Numbered from the stretch's first letter, positions 27,501-36,482 are shown. The stretch: DNA of 64,000 nt from Owenia fusiformis (GCA_903813345.2 CAIIXF020000011.1:13687754-13751753), one strand, 5' to 3'. Program-made: numbers and translations. Notes: a model not told the origin generated them from the sequence alone.

Positions 27501-30500
27501 AACAAAACTTGCCTGTTGTTCATGAAAATGATGTTTTAAATATATTTTTTGCTATTTTTCAGTCGGGCTATCCAGAAGAACCCGGATCTACTACCAGAGA
27601 CACCTATTAGTGACATATTTTATAATGACTTTTGGGGTACCCCACTAACACACAGTGGCTCACACAAATCCTACAGACCATTATGTGTTCTAACATTCCG
27701 GCTGAACTATTTCCTTGGAGGATTAAACCCTGTAGGATATCATCTAGTGAATGTATTACTACACTGCGTAGTTACAGGACTATTTACATACAGTGTAAGG
27801 ATATTATGCGCAAAGCGGCTGGTTTCCGCTGTCGCTGGTGCCCTATTTGCTGCACACCCAATTCACACAGAGGCTGTGGCTGGGATTGTGGGACGTGCAG
27901 ATATATTAGCTTGCTTATTTTTTCTTCTATCATTCCTTTGTTATATACAATACTGCTCCATCAGGGATCAGTCTATACATAAAAGTGCATCGTTGTCATG
28001 GAGATGGATTTATATGATCATGATGGGATTATCAGCCAGTGCTAGTATGCTATCTAAAGAACAGGGAGTGACAGTACTTGGAGTATGTGCCATTTATGAT
28101 ATACTTGTGTGCCATAGAGTATCCTGGAGACAGTTATTAAAATGCTTATATCAGGTATGCTCCCTCCCTTTTTTATTTGCCGAAAGTGTCATTTTTATAT
28201 TTTGAAGTGTGGAATGAAATTCTAAATCCAACACTTGTTTAAAGTGTTGCTTAGTATAAATGAAACGGCTCATAAAAAACTAATTTTATTTTTAGAATAT
28301 TATCATAGATCTCAGAATAATCTGTATTTTAAAGTGTAAAATATCTTTTATGAAGTTATGAAGAGATATTATCATTATGCATCTTTGTGTCTACACAGAG
28401 ATTTCTAGAAATCCTCATGTACACACAACAGATATGTTCATGAATACATCTTTCATGTAAATGCTCCAAAATATGAACACAATCCAAACTTCAAGCTTCT
28501 TTTATCAGATTGACATTTAGAAAAAACAAGTATCTTTTTCTAAGTGATTTAAATGCAAAATGTTTTGAATAATTTTAAAAGGTCACAAAGGTTCAGTGGT
28601 CTATGAAAGGCATATTTTATAGTTGTCATTCGATTTGATATTTTAAACAATGGTCAATACAGATGAGACCTTCCCATTTCTTGTCTCTAGGTAAATGCTC
28701 TGAAAATGTATATTTTAGTTTTTATTTTATGTCATCTGTACATGTACTTGAGATTTTGAAAATCGGTTTGCATCCACCCGAAAGCTTATTAACACCCACT
28801 TGAAAATGAAAAAAAGTCATTTTTGTTGTGAAGATGAGAATTTTGTACCCACATGAAAAAACAAATTGGAGATCAATCAATAGAGGATGGAATGGAAGAA
28901 AAAAATTGAATGAGGTGAAGATGTACAATTAGAACCTTTGAATTCTAAGTCTAGTCTCATATTCCTCAAACATTAATTAGCCTAGGTGTTAAGGATAAAG
29001 ATATATATCAATAGAAAAACACATTTTATTAAATGCATTTGTATTATAGTGTTTCTGTTTATCTACCACTGGTAAATCCAACCTTACTCGAGTCTCTAGC
29101 TTACAGCTAGACGAAACTTCATTGATTTCGTATGTACTGTGCTACACGCACCTACACGCACCTAGAACTCATTTTTAATAAATTTTATAAATATTTTTAA
29201 GAATATTAATCATATTTAGGATGAAGCGTTGCTTGTCTGGATTTAGATATTTCAAAATTTCATTTCGGAGTTTGACACATGGTGAAATTTTCTCGCTGTA
29301 GCTAAAAATGGCTTCCGGTTCTGGACGTGAATAACATTTGAAATTATTCTCGCTTAAAGAAATCAAATATAACAATAGATTCAGACGGGGATGTGAGCTG
29401 ATGTTCTTCAAATCTATACATAAAGGTATATTTCATATTATTATGCCATATTTACTGTGCGTGTGACACAATGATTTACAATATTTATAATACTAAGGCA
29501 GCTCAATCTTCCTCCTCAAAGCCGGAATATAGAGAAGGCTTTGGACCGAAGTAAATCCAACCCATCAGTATGGGAGGACGCAGAACTATCAACTACTCCT
29601 TCATTGATTCTTTTATGATTGACATCATCAGATGGTGCTGCCCCCTTTAAATGATATCAATGACTAAAAGCATGTTGTGTTATTTCAGAAACAGTTCAGA
29701 AGACTGCACGAGGGCTTAGTGTGTATTGGACTGACTGCTGCAGGCCTGATAGGATTTAGACTGTATTTCATGGGCAATAAACCACCAGAGTTTGCTCCTG
29801 CTGATAACCCAGCTTCAGATTCCGCAAGTTTTCTTACAAGGACACTGACGTTTCTACATCTTCCTGTTGTTAACTTCTGGTTACTTTTATTTCCTAAAAC
29901 ACTGAGTTTTGATTGGTCGATGGAGGCTATACCACTAATAGAGTCAGTTTTTGATTCAAGGAATATCTTGAGCGTTATATTTTACGGTGCATTAATTTAT
30001 TTATTACAGATAATTTTAACTCATTATGAGGGACATCCAATTGTCAAAGTGCATTATGGGAATGGTCATGTGACTTCCACACACAATGGTCAAAATGGTT
30101 ACCATAGCAATAGTAATGGATGCAATAATCATAATGGAAAACACATTGGTAATGGATTGTCCAATCATATTAAAACTACGCCAACCAATCAGACGTCAGG
30201 ATTAATACGGCGGCGTTCAAACCGCATCAGTTCTTCATCGAGCTCTGGATCATCAGATGGGGATATAGAAACCAGTACTATCTTAGATGTCCAATGCTTA
30301 AACATTCTAACAATTTCTTTGGGGATCATCATCCTCCCCTTCATTCCAGCTACAAACTTATTTTTCTATGTTGGATTTGTGATAGCAGAGCGCGTCCTTT
30401 ATATCCCCAGTATGGGCTATTGCCTTCTAGTCAGTTATGGTGCTCATATGTTACATACCAAACTCCAAGACATAATGACAACACACAGAAAACGGAAGGA

Positions 30501-33500
30501 TAGTTTTGTGATTCAGAAATATGTTATTCATGTGATACTCTGTGTAACTGTGTTATTGTACAGTGTAAGGACTGTGATACGCAACTGTGATTGGTCAAAT
30601 GAGGAGAATTTATACAAATCTGGTCTACATGTTAACCCTGCTAAAGGTTAGTATGTTAGCTTACTTTTTATTTTGTTAGTTTATTGAATTGTAAATTACA
30701 GGGCATCAAACCCAGTTTGGACTGATTGATCACCCTCATCAAATCACGTATACAGGGGTTTCAATAGAATATCTCACAACAGGCTTTAGATAAATGGAAA
30801 CAACAGGCAAAATTAATGGAAATCATAAATTCAACATGAAAAAGTTGAAAAGTCCCCAAAAATATCAGGCGATCTTGTGAAAAAAACTGGTGAAAATCGC
30901 CTGTTGCCTGGTGCTAATGAAACCCCTGCATTTGGAAATACAGGAGGACTTTTAATTCTCAAAATATACGTTGGTATTATTTGGTAACATAACAATTTTT
31001 TCAGCCACTTGAGAAAACTAATGGAGAGCACTTGTATATTAAATATTTGATTCTATTGCAGCATGGGGTAACCTAGCTAACATTCTCAATGGTCAGGGTA
31101 AGCTAGAGGAGGCAGAGGCGGCCTACCATGAGGCTCTACAACATAGAGGCAACATGGCAGATGTACACTATAACCTGTAAGTGAACAGATCATACATAAA
31201 GCTCTTTAACTACTAAGCACGAGTGTGAGGATTATAGTTACTCATCCAAAAACACATGTTATTATCAAAGTGGCAGACCACAGATGCAAATCCAGTGAAA
31301 TGACCAAGCATCCTCAATGTCTCATTCACATTTGATCTACGGCAACCATACGGCGGCTGTAGCTTCCCAAAATCGAAACAAATCTGCAGCATGAAATATA
31401 GGGATGAGCAGTATGATGTAGATTTTCTTTATTCCATAATACTACTGTTTTCCCAGGGAAATATGAAGGAATAAAAATTGTATTGAATCGTATTACATGA
31501 AAAAATCGTATTGTCCCCGGGAAGAAAATCGTATTGGAGCGTATTACATGAAAAAATCGTATTGTCCCCGGGAAAAATCGTATTGGAAAATATTAACCTA
31601 TTTTTGGTTTTCCTGTTTTTTTTAACCTTAGCTAATTGATAAAAGCATTTTTAAAATGTGACATTTTAGAGGAATGTATTATGGAATAAATAGGTTATTT
31701 CTGGTCGGGATTGAATATGGGTTTCATTCCTCGGAAAATATGATATTGACCTTGGGAAATATGATATTGACACTCGGTCGCTGCGCTCCCTCGGTCAATA
31801 TCATATCACCCTTCGGTCAATATCATATTGTCCCTCGGAATAAAACCCATATTCAATCCCTCCCAGTAAATAACCTATATATATCGATTTTGGGAAGCTA
31901 CGACCACCATATGGTTGCTGTAGATCGAATGTGACTGAAGCCTAAGAGTTATAAGTAAAGTAGTAGTGAGGTTATATGAATTTAGACTGACAGGTTTATA
32001 CATGTTGAATTCTCAGCTTATTGAATGTGGCCCCCTCTTTATCATTATTAATCTGTGTTGTCCAAACTATTTTCCATAATACTTTCCTCGATATTAATCC
32101 ATGCTGTCCTTATAATTTCAGGGGTATCCTGCTCCAGGAGCAAAAGAGATACAGTGAGGCAGTGGAGGCTTACAAGAATGCCATTGACTGCAGACCACGT
32201 CTTACAAGTAAGTTGTGTGCCTATGTGTGATACAATTACACTATTGTAATACACCCATTTTCCAAGATTATGATTTGGGTTTTATGAATGGATGAGATGA
32301 TTTTGTGGAACTGAAATGTATAGCTATTTCTATTACATTTGCTAATTTGGATGGTGATAATATAAAGACTATAAACTGGTATTTTAGAGCAAAAAGAAAT
32401 GAACGTTTCAAATGCCCCTCGTATATAGAAAATGGTGGTAATGTAATAAAGAATTTATAGAAAATCTTTTCTTGTATTTGTAAAGCTGAAATCGATGGAT
32501 ATGGCCAGCAAAATCATGTCTGCATTTGCCCACTTAAAGACATGCTAAACAGGAGAAATCTCTCTAGAATGCCTTTAAACATATATAAATACTAAATAGT
32601 GAAGATGATTATTAGAAGATGAAATACATTGATGGTTCACATACATTTTCTTTTGCAGTGGCGCATTTAAACTTGGGTATAGTGTATGGAATATTGAAGC
32701 TCTACCAGGAAGCGGAGAGGACGTATCGACACTGTGCTCAGATAGACACTAAAGGTCTAAAAGACCCCCGTCTCCATGACAACACTAAGATATCTGCCCT
32801 CTATAATCTTGGGAGGCTTTTAGCTGATCAAAATAGGGTTAAAGTATGTACATGTATAGTACACATATATATACCCATGATTAGTTTGTCTGGTTGGTGT
32901 CTTTTCTTTGATAAAAATATCTTCCTGAGTACCTACATGAACCATACTCATTTGTGGAAGCAGGCAGTTGTAAAAATAAAAAGTCAACTAATAGGCTTGT
33001 ATTGTTAAAGGCTTGTATAGATGGCATCATATGTCAATAGTTGTCTATTATATCCGATTGGAGAACATAACATACACATGCAAAAATTACTTCAGTAACT
33101 CTTGGTATTGGATGTAATGTTACAGGGTGTTCAAAAAAACGCAACCCAAAGAAATCGCTATATCTTGGAAAACACTAATCCAATTATGTTCATATTTTCA
33201 GGAAAGAAAGAATAGACTGTGTATGTATAGCTCCTGTAAATGGTCAGTTGTAAAACATGATGCCTTGGACACCTGCTCAAAAGACAGTTGTACTAGCAAA
33301 ATACGAAAAACGCGAATGGAAAATCACTATATCTTGGAAAATACTAATTCAATTATGTTCATTTTTTCAGGAAAAGAAAGAAGAGACTGTGTATGTATCG
33401 CTCCTGTTGTCAGTAAGTTGTAAAACATGATGCCTTGGACACCTGCTCAAATGACAGTTGTACTAGGAGAATATGAAAACGCATTCAGAGGTGACTGCCA

Positions 33501-36482
33501 CAGCAATAAAACCAAATATCTTTCTAACCATGGTGTTTTGGCACTTCAGATTTGGCACAAATTATCCTCATTCAATGTGTGGTAAATTTGTGGAGTTTCA
33601 TCAAAATCACTCCAGGGACTTTACAGTCATGGTCAATATTCCTTCTTAAGTCTCCCTGAACCAGGGTGTTTGACTGCGATTTGAAAGCATTTCAACCATG
33701 ACAGTGAAGTCCCTGAAGTGATTTTGATTTCACTTTACAGATTTACCATACAGTGAATGAAGATGGTTTGTGCCAACTTTGAAGAGCCAAAACAATATGG
33801 TTAGGAAGTTATTTAATTTTTTTGCGGTTGCAGTCACCCCTGACTGAGTTTTTCGTATTTTCCTATTACAACTGTCTTTTGAGCAGGTGTCCAAGGCATC
33901 ATGTTTTACAACTAAACATTTACAGGAGCTATACATATACAGTCTCTTCTTTATTTCCTGAAAATATGAATATAATTGAACCAGTATTTTTCAAGATATA
34001 GCAATTTCTTTGGGTTGCGTTTTTTTTTGAACACCCTGTATTTAATGTCAATTTAATCCAAGCACAAAGTTGCCATATAGATTGACAGTGACCTCTATTC
34101 ATGAAGTTTATATGTTACAAATCAATCATTTTACCATTCAATCAATGTGTATACAAAATTCTGTATCAGTGAATTCACCATTTAACAAATCAATCATTTT
34201 ACCATTCAATCAATGTGTATACAAAATTCTGTATCAGTGAATTCACCATTTAACAAATCAATCATTTTACCATTCAATCAATGTGTATACAAAATTCTGT
34301 ATCAGTCAATTCACCATATAACAAAATACTAAAAACATGAAAATTACATGCATTAATTTCTTATGTTTACACAAAGTCCATATCATGCATGTTTTTTTGT
34401 TCCGAGGAGGCAATTACCATATACCACAAAGCCATCAGTCATACTAAAAAACTGAAAATTACATCCATAAATTCATAATGTTTAAATACAGACCACATCT
34501 AATTAACATACATTATTTTGTTACTAGGAGGCGATCAGCATATACCACTCAGCCATCAGTCGTATGCCTAGTCACTACTCCCCTCAGAGTCTCTACAACA
34601 TGCTTGGTGAGGCTTATGCTAAAGCCAATGAGTTTGACAATGCAGAGAAATGGTACCGCAAAGCATTACATGCCAAACCAGGTCACATTCCAGCACATCT
34701 CACAATTGCCAGGCTCATGCAGAAGAAGGTGGGGATTTTTGTATTGTATTCATTATTTATTGTCATGTCATATGTATTGTTGTGATGTAATTGTTATAGT
34801 TGCTCACTTTTTTGTGGACGGTGGTTCGTGTTCGGAGGTTGATGACTGTAACAAATGGCAGGTGGTAACATTTTGCATGTTAATGCCTTGTTTACTATAG
34901 TGATAAAATTGTTCGCAATACCTCCCAGAAATGCCAAGGGGGATTTTGAATGTCTCATGAGTTCCGTATCAGGCTGCTAGAACCATAAAGGGAGCACGCT
35001 CCTTCCTGGAGTTAACAACTTTTTGTGTATTTTTAAGATTTTTGATCATTAAATCTGTGAAGAACTGTACATGTATGTATCTGCATGTTATATGAAGCCC
35101 CTTACGAATATATGTTTTTGTATATGTATCACATGTACAGTGTAAAATGACTAAACTATAAAAACAAATATTTCAGGGACTTCATCATGAAGCAGAAGAA
35201 TGGTACAAAAAGGCCCTTAGAATCAGTTCCAATGACAGCACAATATACCAGCATTACGCACAGTTCCTAGGTGACATCGGGAACCATAAAGAGGCTGCGG
35301 AAACCTTTGTTGAAGCATCTCGCCTCTCGCCAAATGATTTTGAACTTTTGTTCAATGCTGCCAATGCATTAAGGTAGAGTTACATGTATTTGAGAAACAA
35401 AATGATGTAAAACTTAAAGGTCCCATAAAAGTGTACACTTTCCAGTATCTGAACTAATTTGAAAGAAATCTGTATTTTATTCTGCATAATTAGTCAGACT
35501 TTGAAGATGAAGAAAAAACATCTTTTCTTTTGAGTATTAGTGAAAGATGAGATCTGAATCTGAAATCAATGTTTTTTCTTATTATATTCAAAAGAATTAA
35601 GGAAGGCCCGTTTAAAACAAATATTTGACAATGAATAAAGAATTCGAGAAACTTTAAGTAGCAAAACATAAGGCTTATGGTACTAAATACCCATTTTAAG
35701 TTTATAAGTCTCAGATGATCATTTTGATGATGCTCATAATAGTTCCTGATTCAAATAGAAAGTACAATGTACAATGTAATGATAAACTGTTTGTTTGTTA
35801 CAGACAGGCCAATATGAATTATGAAGCAGAGCAATACTACGTCCTTGCTGCCAAACTAAAGCCAGAGGTACTGTTCTATTCATGGCAAATCTATAATGCA
35901 AATATATGTACATGTACACTCCATGCTAAAAGTTTGGTAACCATGTATGCACAATGTAATGCAATGGTGAAATTAGGATTGCTAAACTTTGGGATGAGAG
36001 TGTACTATGGTGATAGGTGGTTTGAAGTGTCTGTATCCAATAAAAAGAGCATAAAAATATTCCCTGAACTTGTGTCTGAAAAGGGAACATTAAATTGACA
36101 CAGATTTGATTATCAACATATTTTCTGAAATAGAGATTTTGATTAACTATAAAGAATGAGATGTACAAAAAATTAAAGATATTTATTTAAGATTAAATTA
36201 AAGACAAAACGATATTGTCACATGTTCAACACATTTGCCTTGTCTTTAGCTCATCTTTCAGAATAATTCATTTGTTAAATATGAAATTGTTTTGTTCATC
36301 TTCAGAACCCAACAGCACATATGAACCTTGGTGCCATGCTTCACTTCAATGGAAAACTACAGGAGGCAGAGCAAAGCTATCTACGAGCTCTTCAACTCAA
36401 GCCAGATGACATTGTTACGCAGACAAATCTCAAAAAGTTGCGGAATCTTTTACGGAAAGCCAAATTTGAGAATCGAGCATAA
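6491..36482 (+). CDS. TMTC2: TMTC2: ER transmembrane O-mannosyltransferase with TPR repeats (10 exons)
   Basis: Spliced coding sequence: join of 6491-6576, 27563-28154, 29689-30646, 31062-31176, 32122-32207, 32659-32843, 34528-34728, 35177-35373, 35804-35867 and 36306-36482. The total is 2661 nt, 886 residues plus TAA, with no frameshift or internal stop. All nine introns are GT-AG. TMTC1-4 are ER multi-pass proteins (GT-C fold) that place O-mannose on cadherin ectodomains. The order seen here is: N-terminal membrane anchor, luminal DFCYDD motif (residues 22-28), several hydrophobic segments with the SHKSYRPL and HPIHTEAVAGIVGRAD motifs, the DUF1736 region (about 250-310, including TLSFDWSMEAIPL), a polar loop (about 340-425), further membrane spans with FVIAERVLYIPSMG, and about nine TPR units from residue 546 to the C terminus. 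Family members TMTC1, 3 and 4 fit less well than TMTC2 at DFWGTPLTHSGSHKSYRPL. The human protein is somewhat shorter (836 residues as I recall); most of the extra length is in the polar loop. Confidence 0.95.
7402..7578. mobile_element. Small MITE with tandem GAACACC core (copy 1)
   Basis: The termini CAGTAAAACCTG and CAGGTTTTACTG form a 12-bp perfect inverted repeat; TA follows on the right (GA on the left). Just inside the left end are two copies of a TAGTGAACACCTCTCTC type repeat. The same order of internal words (GAACACC repeats, CTGACTTCTG, AAAAAATGTTC) recurs in reverse orientation at 26278-26518, which defines the element. The ends and TA flank suggest a Tc1/mariner-type MITE. It is too short to code for anything. 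Confidence 0.75.
13117..13203. repeat. 27-bp tandem repeat, three copies
   Basis: A unit containing TGATTTTCAATGACATCATT is repeated three times with a 27-bp period, the last copy ending in GCGACT rather than GTGACT. Confidence 0.85.
13701..13777. repeat. 29-bp tandem repeat, three copies
   Basis: Three diverged copies of a unit containing ATCCTTGATTGATT, spaced 29 bp apart. Immediately upstream are two copies of an ACTTCTTAAAAGAG word that also appears near 16135, so it is dispersed. Confidence 0.7.
14371..14541. repeat. 24-bp minisatellite (AGAATGACAGGTATGTCAG)
   Basis: Seven to eight copies of a 24-bp unit with core AGAATGACAGGTATGTCAG, the central ones identical. The period is divisible by three, so the minus strand stays open and would encode a DIPVILYS octapeptide array. 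I regard that frame as a by-product of the repeat. Confidence 0.9.
14854..14954. mobile_element. 101-bp MITE-like inverted repeat
   Basis: Starts CAGTAGAAACTG and ends GGTTCTACTG, with internal AAGTGGAAC words and a complementary GTTCCACTTA near the right end. The structure resembles the GAACACC family elsewhere in this intron (CAGTA termini with short internal repeats of GTGGAACACC type), so it may be a diverged relative. Confidence 0.55.
16660..17652. mobile_element. Mariner-derived foldback element in TMTC2 intron 1
   Basis: Termini CAGGGTGACCGGAAAAAAAG and its complement, flanked by TA on both sides (16658-16659, 17653-17654), as expected for Tc1/mariner. On the + strand around 17270-17400 the frame reads LDLNPADFFLYGYLKDN, the conserved third-acid block of mariner-type transposases, followed by stops. 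The left arm (16660 to about 17060) is an inverted, diverged copy of the right arm (about 17240-17652), including the same transposase block on the minus strand. The element therefore consists of two transposase 3' ends back to back, with the 5' half missing. It cannot encode an active transposase. Confidence 0.85.
18531..18745. repeat. 27-bp minisatellite (CTACCCTCCTAGGATGTCAG)
   Basis: Seven to eight copies with a 27-bp period; units alternate between CCTCCTAGGATG and CCTCTTAGGATG forms. Confidence 0.9.
20187..20206 (+). other. Possible G-quadruplex motif in intron 1
   Basis: A G-rich stretch of about 20 bases (GGTGGAGGGAGGGGGGTGGG) contains at least four G runs separated by one or two bases. 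It is on the coding strand, so it would also be present in the nascent transcript. Function is unknown. Confidence 0.45.
21855..21910 (+). mobile_element. Truncated copy of the GAACACC MITE
   Basis: Contains CAGAAAAAACTTAATG followed by three GTGAACACC repeats with the same spacing as the copies at 7402 and 26278. A matching right end was not found, so it appears truncated. Confidence 0.55.
24799..24825. repeat. 8-bp microsatellite (CAGTCAAT)n
   Basis: Three and a half perfect copies of CAGTCAAT. Confidence 0.9.
25171..25250. repeat. Short tandem repeat (TTTGGGCTAAAATATGGCAT)
   Basis: Three diverged copies of a roughly 27-30-bp unit with core GGGCTAAAATATGGCAT. Confidence 0.8.
25290..25360. 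repeat. Short tandem repeat (TTTGAATGTCATATTAACTAC)
   Basis: Three copies of a roughly 26-bp unit with core TTTGAATGTCATATTA. It lies close to, but is unrelated to, the repeat at 25171. Confidence 0.8.
26278..26518. mobile_element. Small MITE with tandem GAACACC core (copy 2, inverted)
   Basis: Ends AAGTAAAACCTG and CAGCATTTACTG, flanked by TA on both sides (26276-26277, 26519-26520). It carries seven to eight copies of a roughly 17-bp repeat (TTCACTAGAGACAGGTG type) on its right side. Reverse complemented, it matches the order of words in the element at 7402-7578, but with a longer repeat tract, so the internal tandem array changes in number between copies. Confidence 0.75.
27563..28154 (+). 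CDS. TMTC2: TMTC2 exon 2
   Basis: Completes codon 29 and encodes residues 30-226, ending on a codon boundary before GTATGC. It includes RAIQKNPDLLPETP, DFWGTPLTHSGSHKSYRPL, the RLNYFLGGLNPVGYHLVN segment, HPIHTEAVAGIVGRAD (first residues of the large conserved luminal/membrane block), and SMLSKEQGVTVLGV. Several hydrophobic spans are visible. These blocks are the most conserved part of the family and identify TMTC2. Confidence 0.95.
28155..29688 (+). other. TMTC2 intron 2
   Basis: 1534 bp, GTATGC to TTTCAG. The part around 29060-29560 is somewhat richer in GC than its surroundings and contains a TAAATCCAACC word near both ends (29072 and 29551), so it may be an old insertion, but I cannot define its ends. 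I saw no coding potential here. Confidence 0.7.
29689..30646 (+). CDS. TMTC2: TMTC2 exon 3 (DUF1736 and polar loop)
   Basis: Encodes residues 227-545 plus the first base of codon 546, donor AAAG|GTTAGT. It contains MGNKPPEFAPADNPAS and FDWSMEAIPL of the DUF1736 region, then from about residue 340 to 425 a polar stretch rich in Asn, Gly, His and Ser, including SSSSSSGSSDGD, then FIPATNLFFYVGFVIAERV and YIPSMG, and finally NCDWSNEENLYKSGLHVNPA just before the TPR domain. The polar stretch lies between membrane spans and is probably a flexible loop; it varies in length and sequence in this family. Confidence 0.95.
30647..31061 (+). other. TMTC2 intron 3
   Basis: 415 bp with GTTAGT donor and ATTGCAG acceptor. 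I see nothing else in it. Confidence 0.8.
31062..31176 (+). CDS. TMTC2: TMTC2 exon 4 (first TPR)
   Basis: Completes Ala546 and encodes WGNLANILNGQGKLEEAEAA and onward to YNL, ending two bases into codon 584 before GTAAGT. The W-G-N-L-A and Y-x-x-A spacing is the TPR signature. Confidence 0.93.
31466..31592. repeat. Tandem ATCGTATTG / CCCCGGGAA words
   Basis: Several copies of AATCGTATTG alternating with TGTCCCCGGGAA and GAGCGTATTACATG, arranged in units of roughly 60 bp. Confidence 0.7.
31691..31880. repeat. Inner hairpin of the intron 4 element
   Basis: GGTTATTTCTGG, GGGATTGAATATGGGTTTCA and the AATATGATATTGAC words on the left pair with complementary words on the right around a loop reading ACTCGGTCGCTGCGCTCCCT. 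The arms are about 80-90 nt with some mismatches. Confidence 0.7.
32122..32207 (+). CDS. TMTC2: TMTC2 exon 5 (TPR)
   Basis: Completes Leu584 and encodes GILLQEQKRYSEAVEAYKNA and on to RPRLT, ending one base into codon 613 before GTAAGT. This is a canonical TPR helix pair. Confidence 0.93.
32208..32658 (+). other. TMTC2 intron 5
   Basis: 451 bp with GTAAGT donor and TTTTGCAG acceptor. I see nothing else in it. Confidence 0.8.
32659..32843 (+). CDS. TMTC2: TMTC2 exon 6 (TPR)
   Basis: Completes codon 613 as Met and encodes AHLNLGIVYGILKLYQEAER through LYNLGRLLADQNRVK (residue 674). The inter-TPR insert KGLKDPRLHDNTK corresponds to an insert at the same place in vertebrate TMTC2, a useful diagnostic for this paralogue. 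It ends on a codon boundary before GTATGT. Confidence 0.94.
33123..34038. mobile_element. Long-arm foldback element in TMTC2 intron 6
   Basis: Termini CAGGGTGTTCAAAAAAACGC and its complement, flanked by TA (33121-33122, 34039-34040). The inverted arms continue almost to the middle (about 33660): words such as GATGCCTTGGACACCTGCTC at 33260 and its complement at about 33885, and AGGGACTTTACAGTCATGGT at about 33615 with a diverged complement at about 33700. Part of the left arm (about 33160-33290) is repeated in tandem at about 33320-33460. No transposase frame survives. The ends resemble those of the mariner-derived elements at 16660 and 55350. Confidence 0.85.
34117..34325. repeat. 68-bp tandem repeat, three copies
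   Basis: Three nearly identical 68-bp units starting ACAAATCAATCATTTTACCA at 34117, 34185 and 34253. The last copy is slightly diverged at its end. Confidence 0.93.
34327..34440 (+). pseudogene. Duplicated acceptor end of TMTC2 exon 7 (pseudo-exon)
   Basis: This segment is a diverged tandem copy of 34441-34560, which holds the end of intron 6 and the first 33 bases of exon 7. From 34407 the copy reads EAITIYHKAISH, against EAISIYHSAISR in the real exon. The acceptor here is CCGAG rather than CTAG, with a run of seven T just upstream. The two copies are offset by 121 bp, not a multiple of three, and read-through meets a TAA after about 23 codons, so use of this acceptor would break the protein. 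There is no matching donor, so it cannot act as a separate coding exon. Confidence 0.8.
34528..34728 (+). CDS. TMTC2: TMTC2 exon 7 (TPR)
   Basis: Encodes residues 675-741, EAISIYHSAISRMPSHYSPQ through IPAHLTIARLMQKK, 67 codons in phase zero at both ends. SLYNMLGEAYAKANEFDNAE is a classic TPR. The donor GTGGGG is the weakest in the gene, and the acceptor has an upstream duplicate, so this exon is the one most open to mis-splicing. Skipping it would keep the frame. Confidence 0.94.
34729..35176 (+). other. TMTC2 intron 7
   Basis: 448 bp with GTGGGG donor and ATTTCAG acceptor. I see nothing else in it. Confidence 0.8.
35177..35373 (+). CDS. TMTC2: TMTC2 exon 8 (TPR)
   Basis: Encodes residues 742-806 plus two bases of codon 807: GLHHEAEEWYKKALRISSND through FELLFNAANALR. 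It has no internal ATG early on, so it is easily missed by simple frame searches, but it is needed to keep the TPR array and reading phase continuous. The donor is AG|GTAGAG. Confidence 0.92.
35374..35803 (+). other. TMTC2 intron 8
   Basis: 430 bp with GTAGAG donor and GTTACAG acceptor. I see nothing else in it. Confidence 0.8.
35804..35867 (+). CDS. TMTC2: TMTC2 exon 9 (TPR)
   Basis: The smallest exon, 64 nt: completes Arg807 and encodes QANMNYEAEQYYVLAAKLKP and Glu828. It ends on a codon boundary before GTACTG. Skipping it would shift the frame. Confidence 0.92.
35868..36305 (+). other. TMTC2 intron 9
   Basis: 438 bp, GTACTG to TCTTCAG. I see nothing else in it. Confidence 0.8.
36306..36482 (+). 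CDS. TMTC2: TMTC2 exon 10 (last TPR and stop)
   Basis: Encodes residues 829-886, NPTAHMNLGAMLHFNGKLQE through YLRALQLKPDDIVTQTNLKK, then a basic tail ending in ENRA and TAA at 36480-36482. The end position matches the family, so the gene is complete at its 3' end. Confidence 0.95.
   Translation, partial: NPTAHMNLGAMLHFNGKLQEAEQSYLRALQLKPDDIVTQTNLKKLRNLLRKAKFENRA

Larger units (their letters stand above)
6577..27562 (+). other. TMTC2 intron 1 (21 kb)
   Basis: This intron interrupts the codon for Ser29 (AG|T) and runs from GTAAGA to TTTTTCAG. I see no other gene in it. Its contents are listed separately: copies of a small GAACACC-type MITE, several minisatellites, and a mariner-derived foldback element. 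The remainder is AT-rich single-copy-looking sequence in which I saw nothing interpretable. Confidence 0.85.
31327..31933. mobile_element. 607-bp inverted-repeat MITE in TMTC2 intron 4
   Basis: The left end CACATTTGATCTACGGCAAC is complementary to the right end (GGTTGCTGTAGATCGAATGTG-like), and the inverted match extends about 50 bp to the word TCGATTTTGGGAAGCT. Inside are a short tandem repeat (31466-31592) and a second inverted repeat (about 31691-31880). I could not identify a target duplication, so the exact ends may be off by a few bases. Confidence 0.7.
31177..32121 (+). other. TMTC2 intron 4
   Basis: 945 bp, GTAAGT to ATTTCAG. Most of it is occupied by a 607-bp inverted-repeat element, described separately. 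Confidence 0.85.
32844..34527 (+). other. TMTC2 intron 6
   Basis: 1684 bp, GTATGT to TTACTAG. It contains a 916-bp foldback element, a 68-bp tandem repeat, and a partial duplication of the 5' end of exon 7, all listed separately. Confidence 0.85.

Noticed and set aside
29677-29688. Upstream extension of the exon 3 reading frame as an independent gene start
   Set aside because: These bases are the polypyrimidine and AG of the intron 2 acceptor; the reading frame joins exon 2 perfectly after splicing.
32048-32254. Minus-strand frame opposite TMTC2 exon 5
   Set aside because: Antisense shadow of a conserved TPR exon with no motif of its own.
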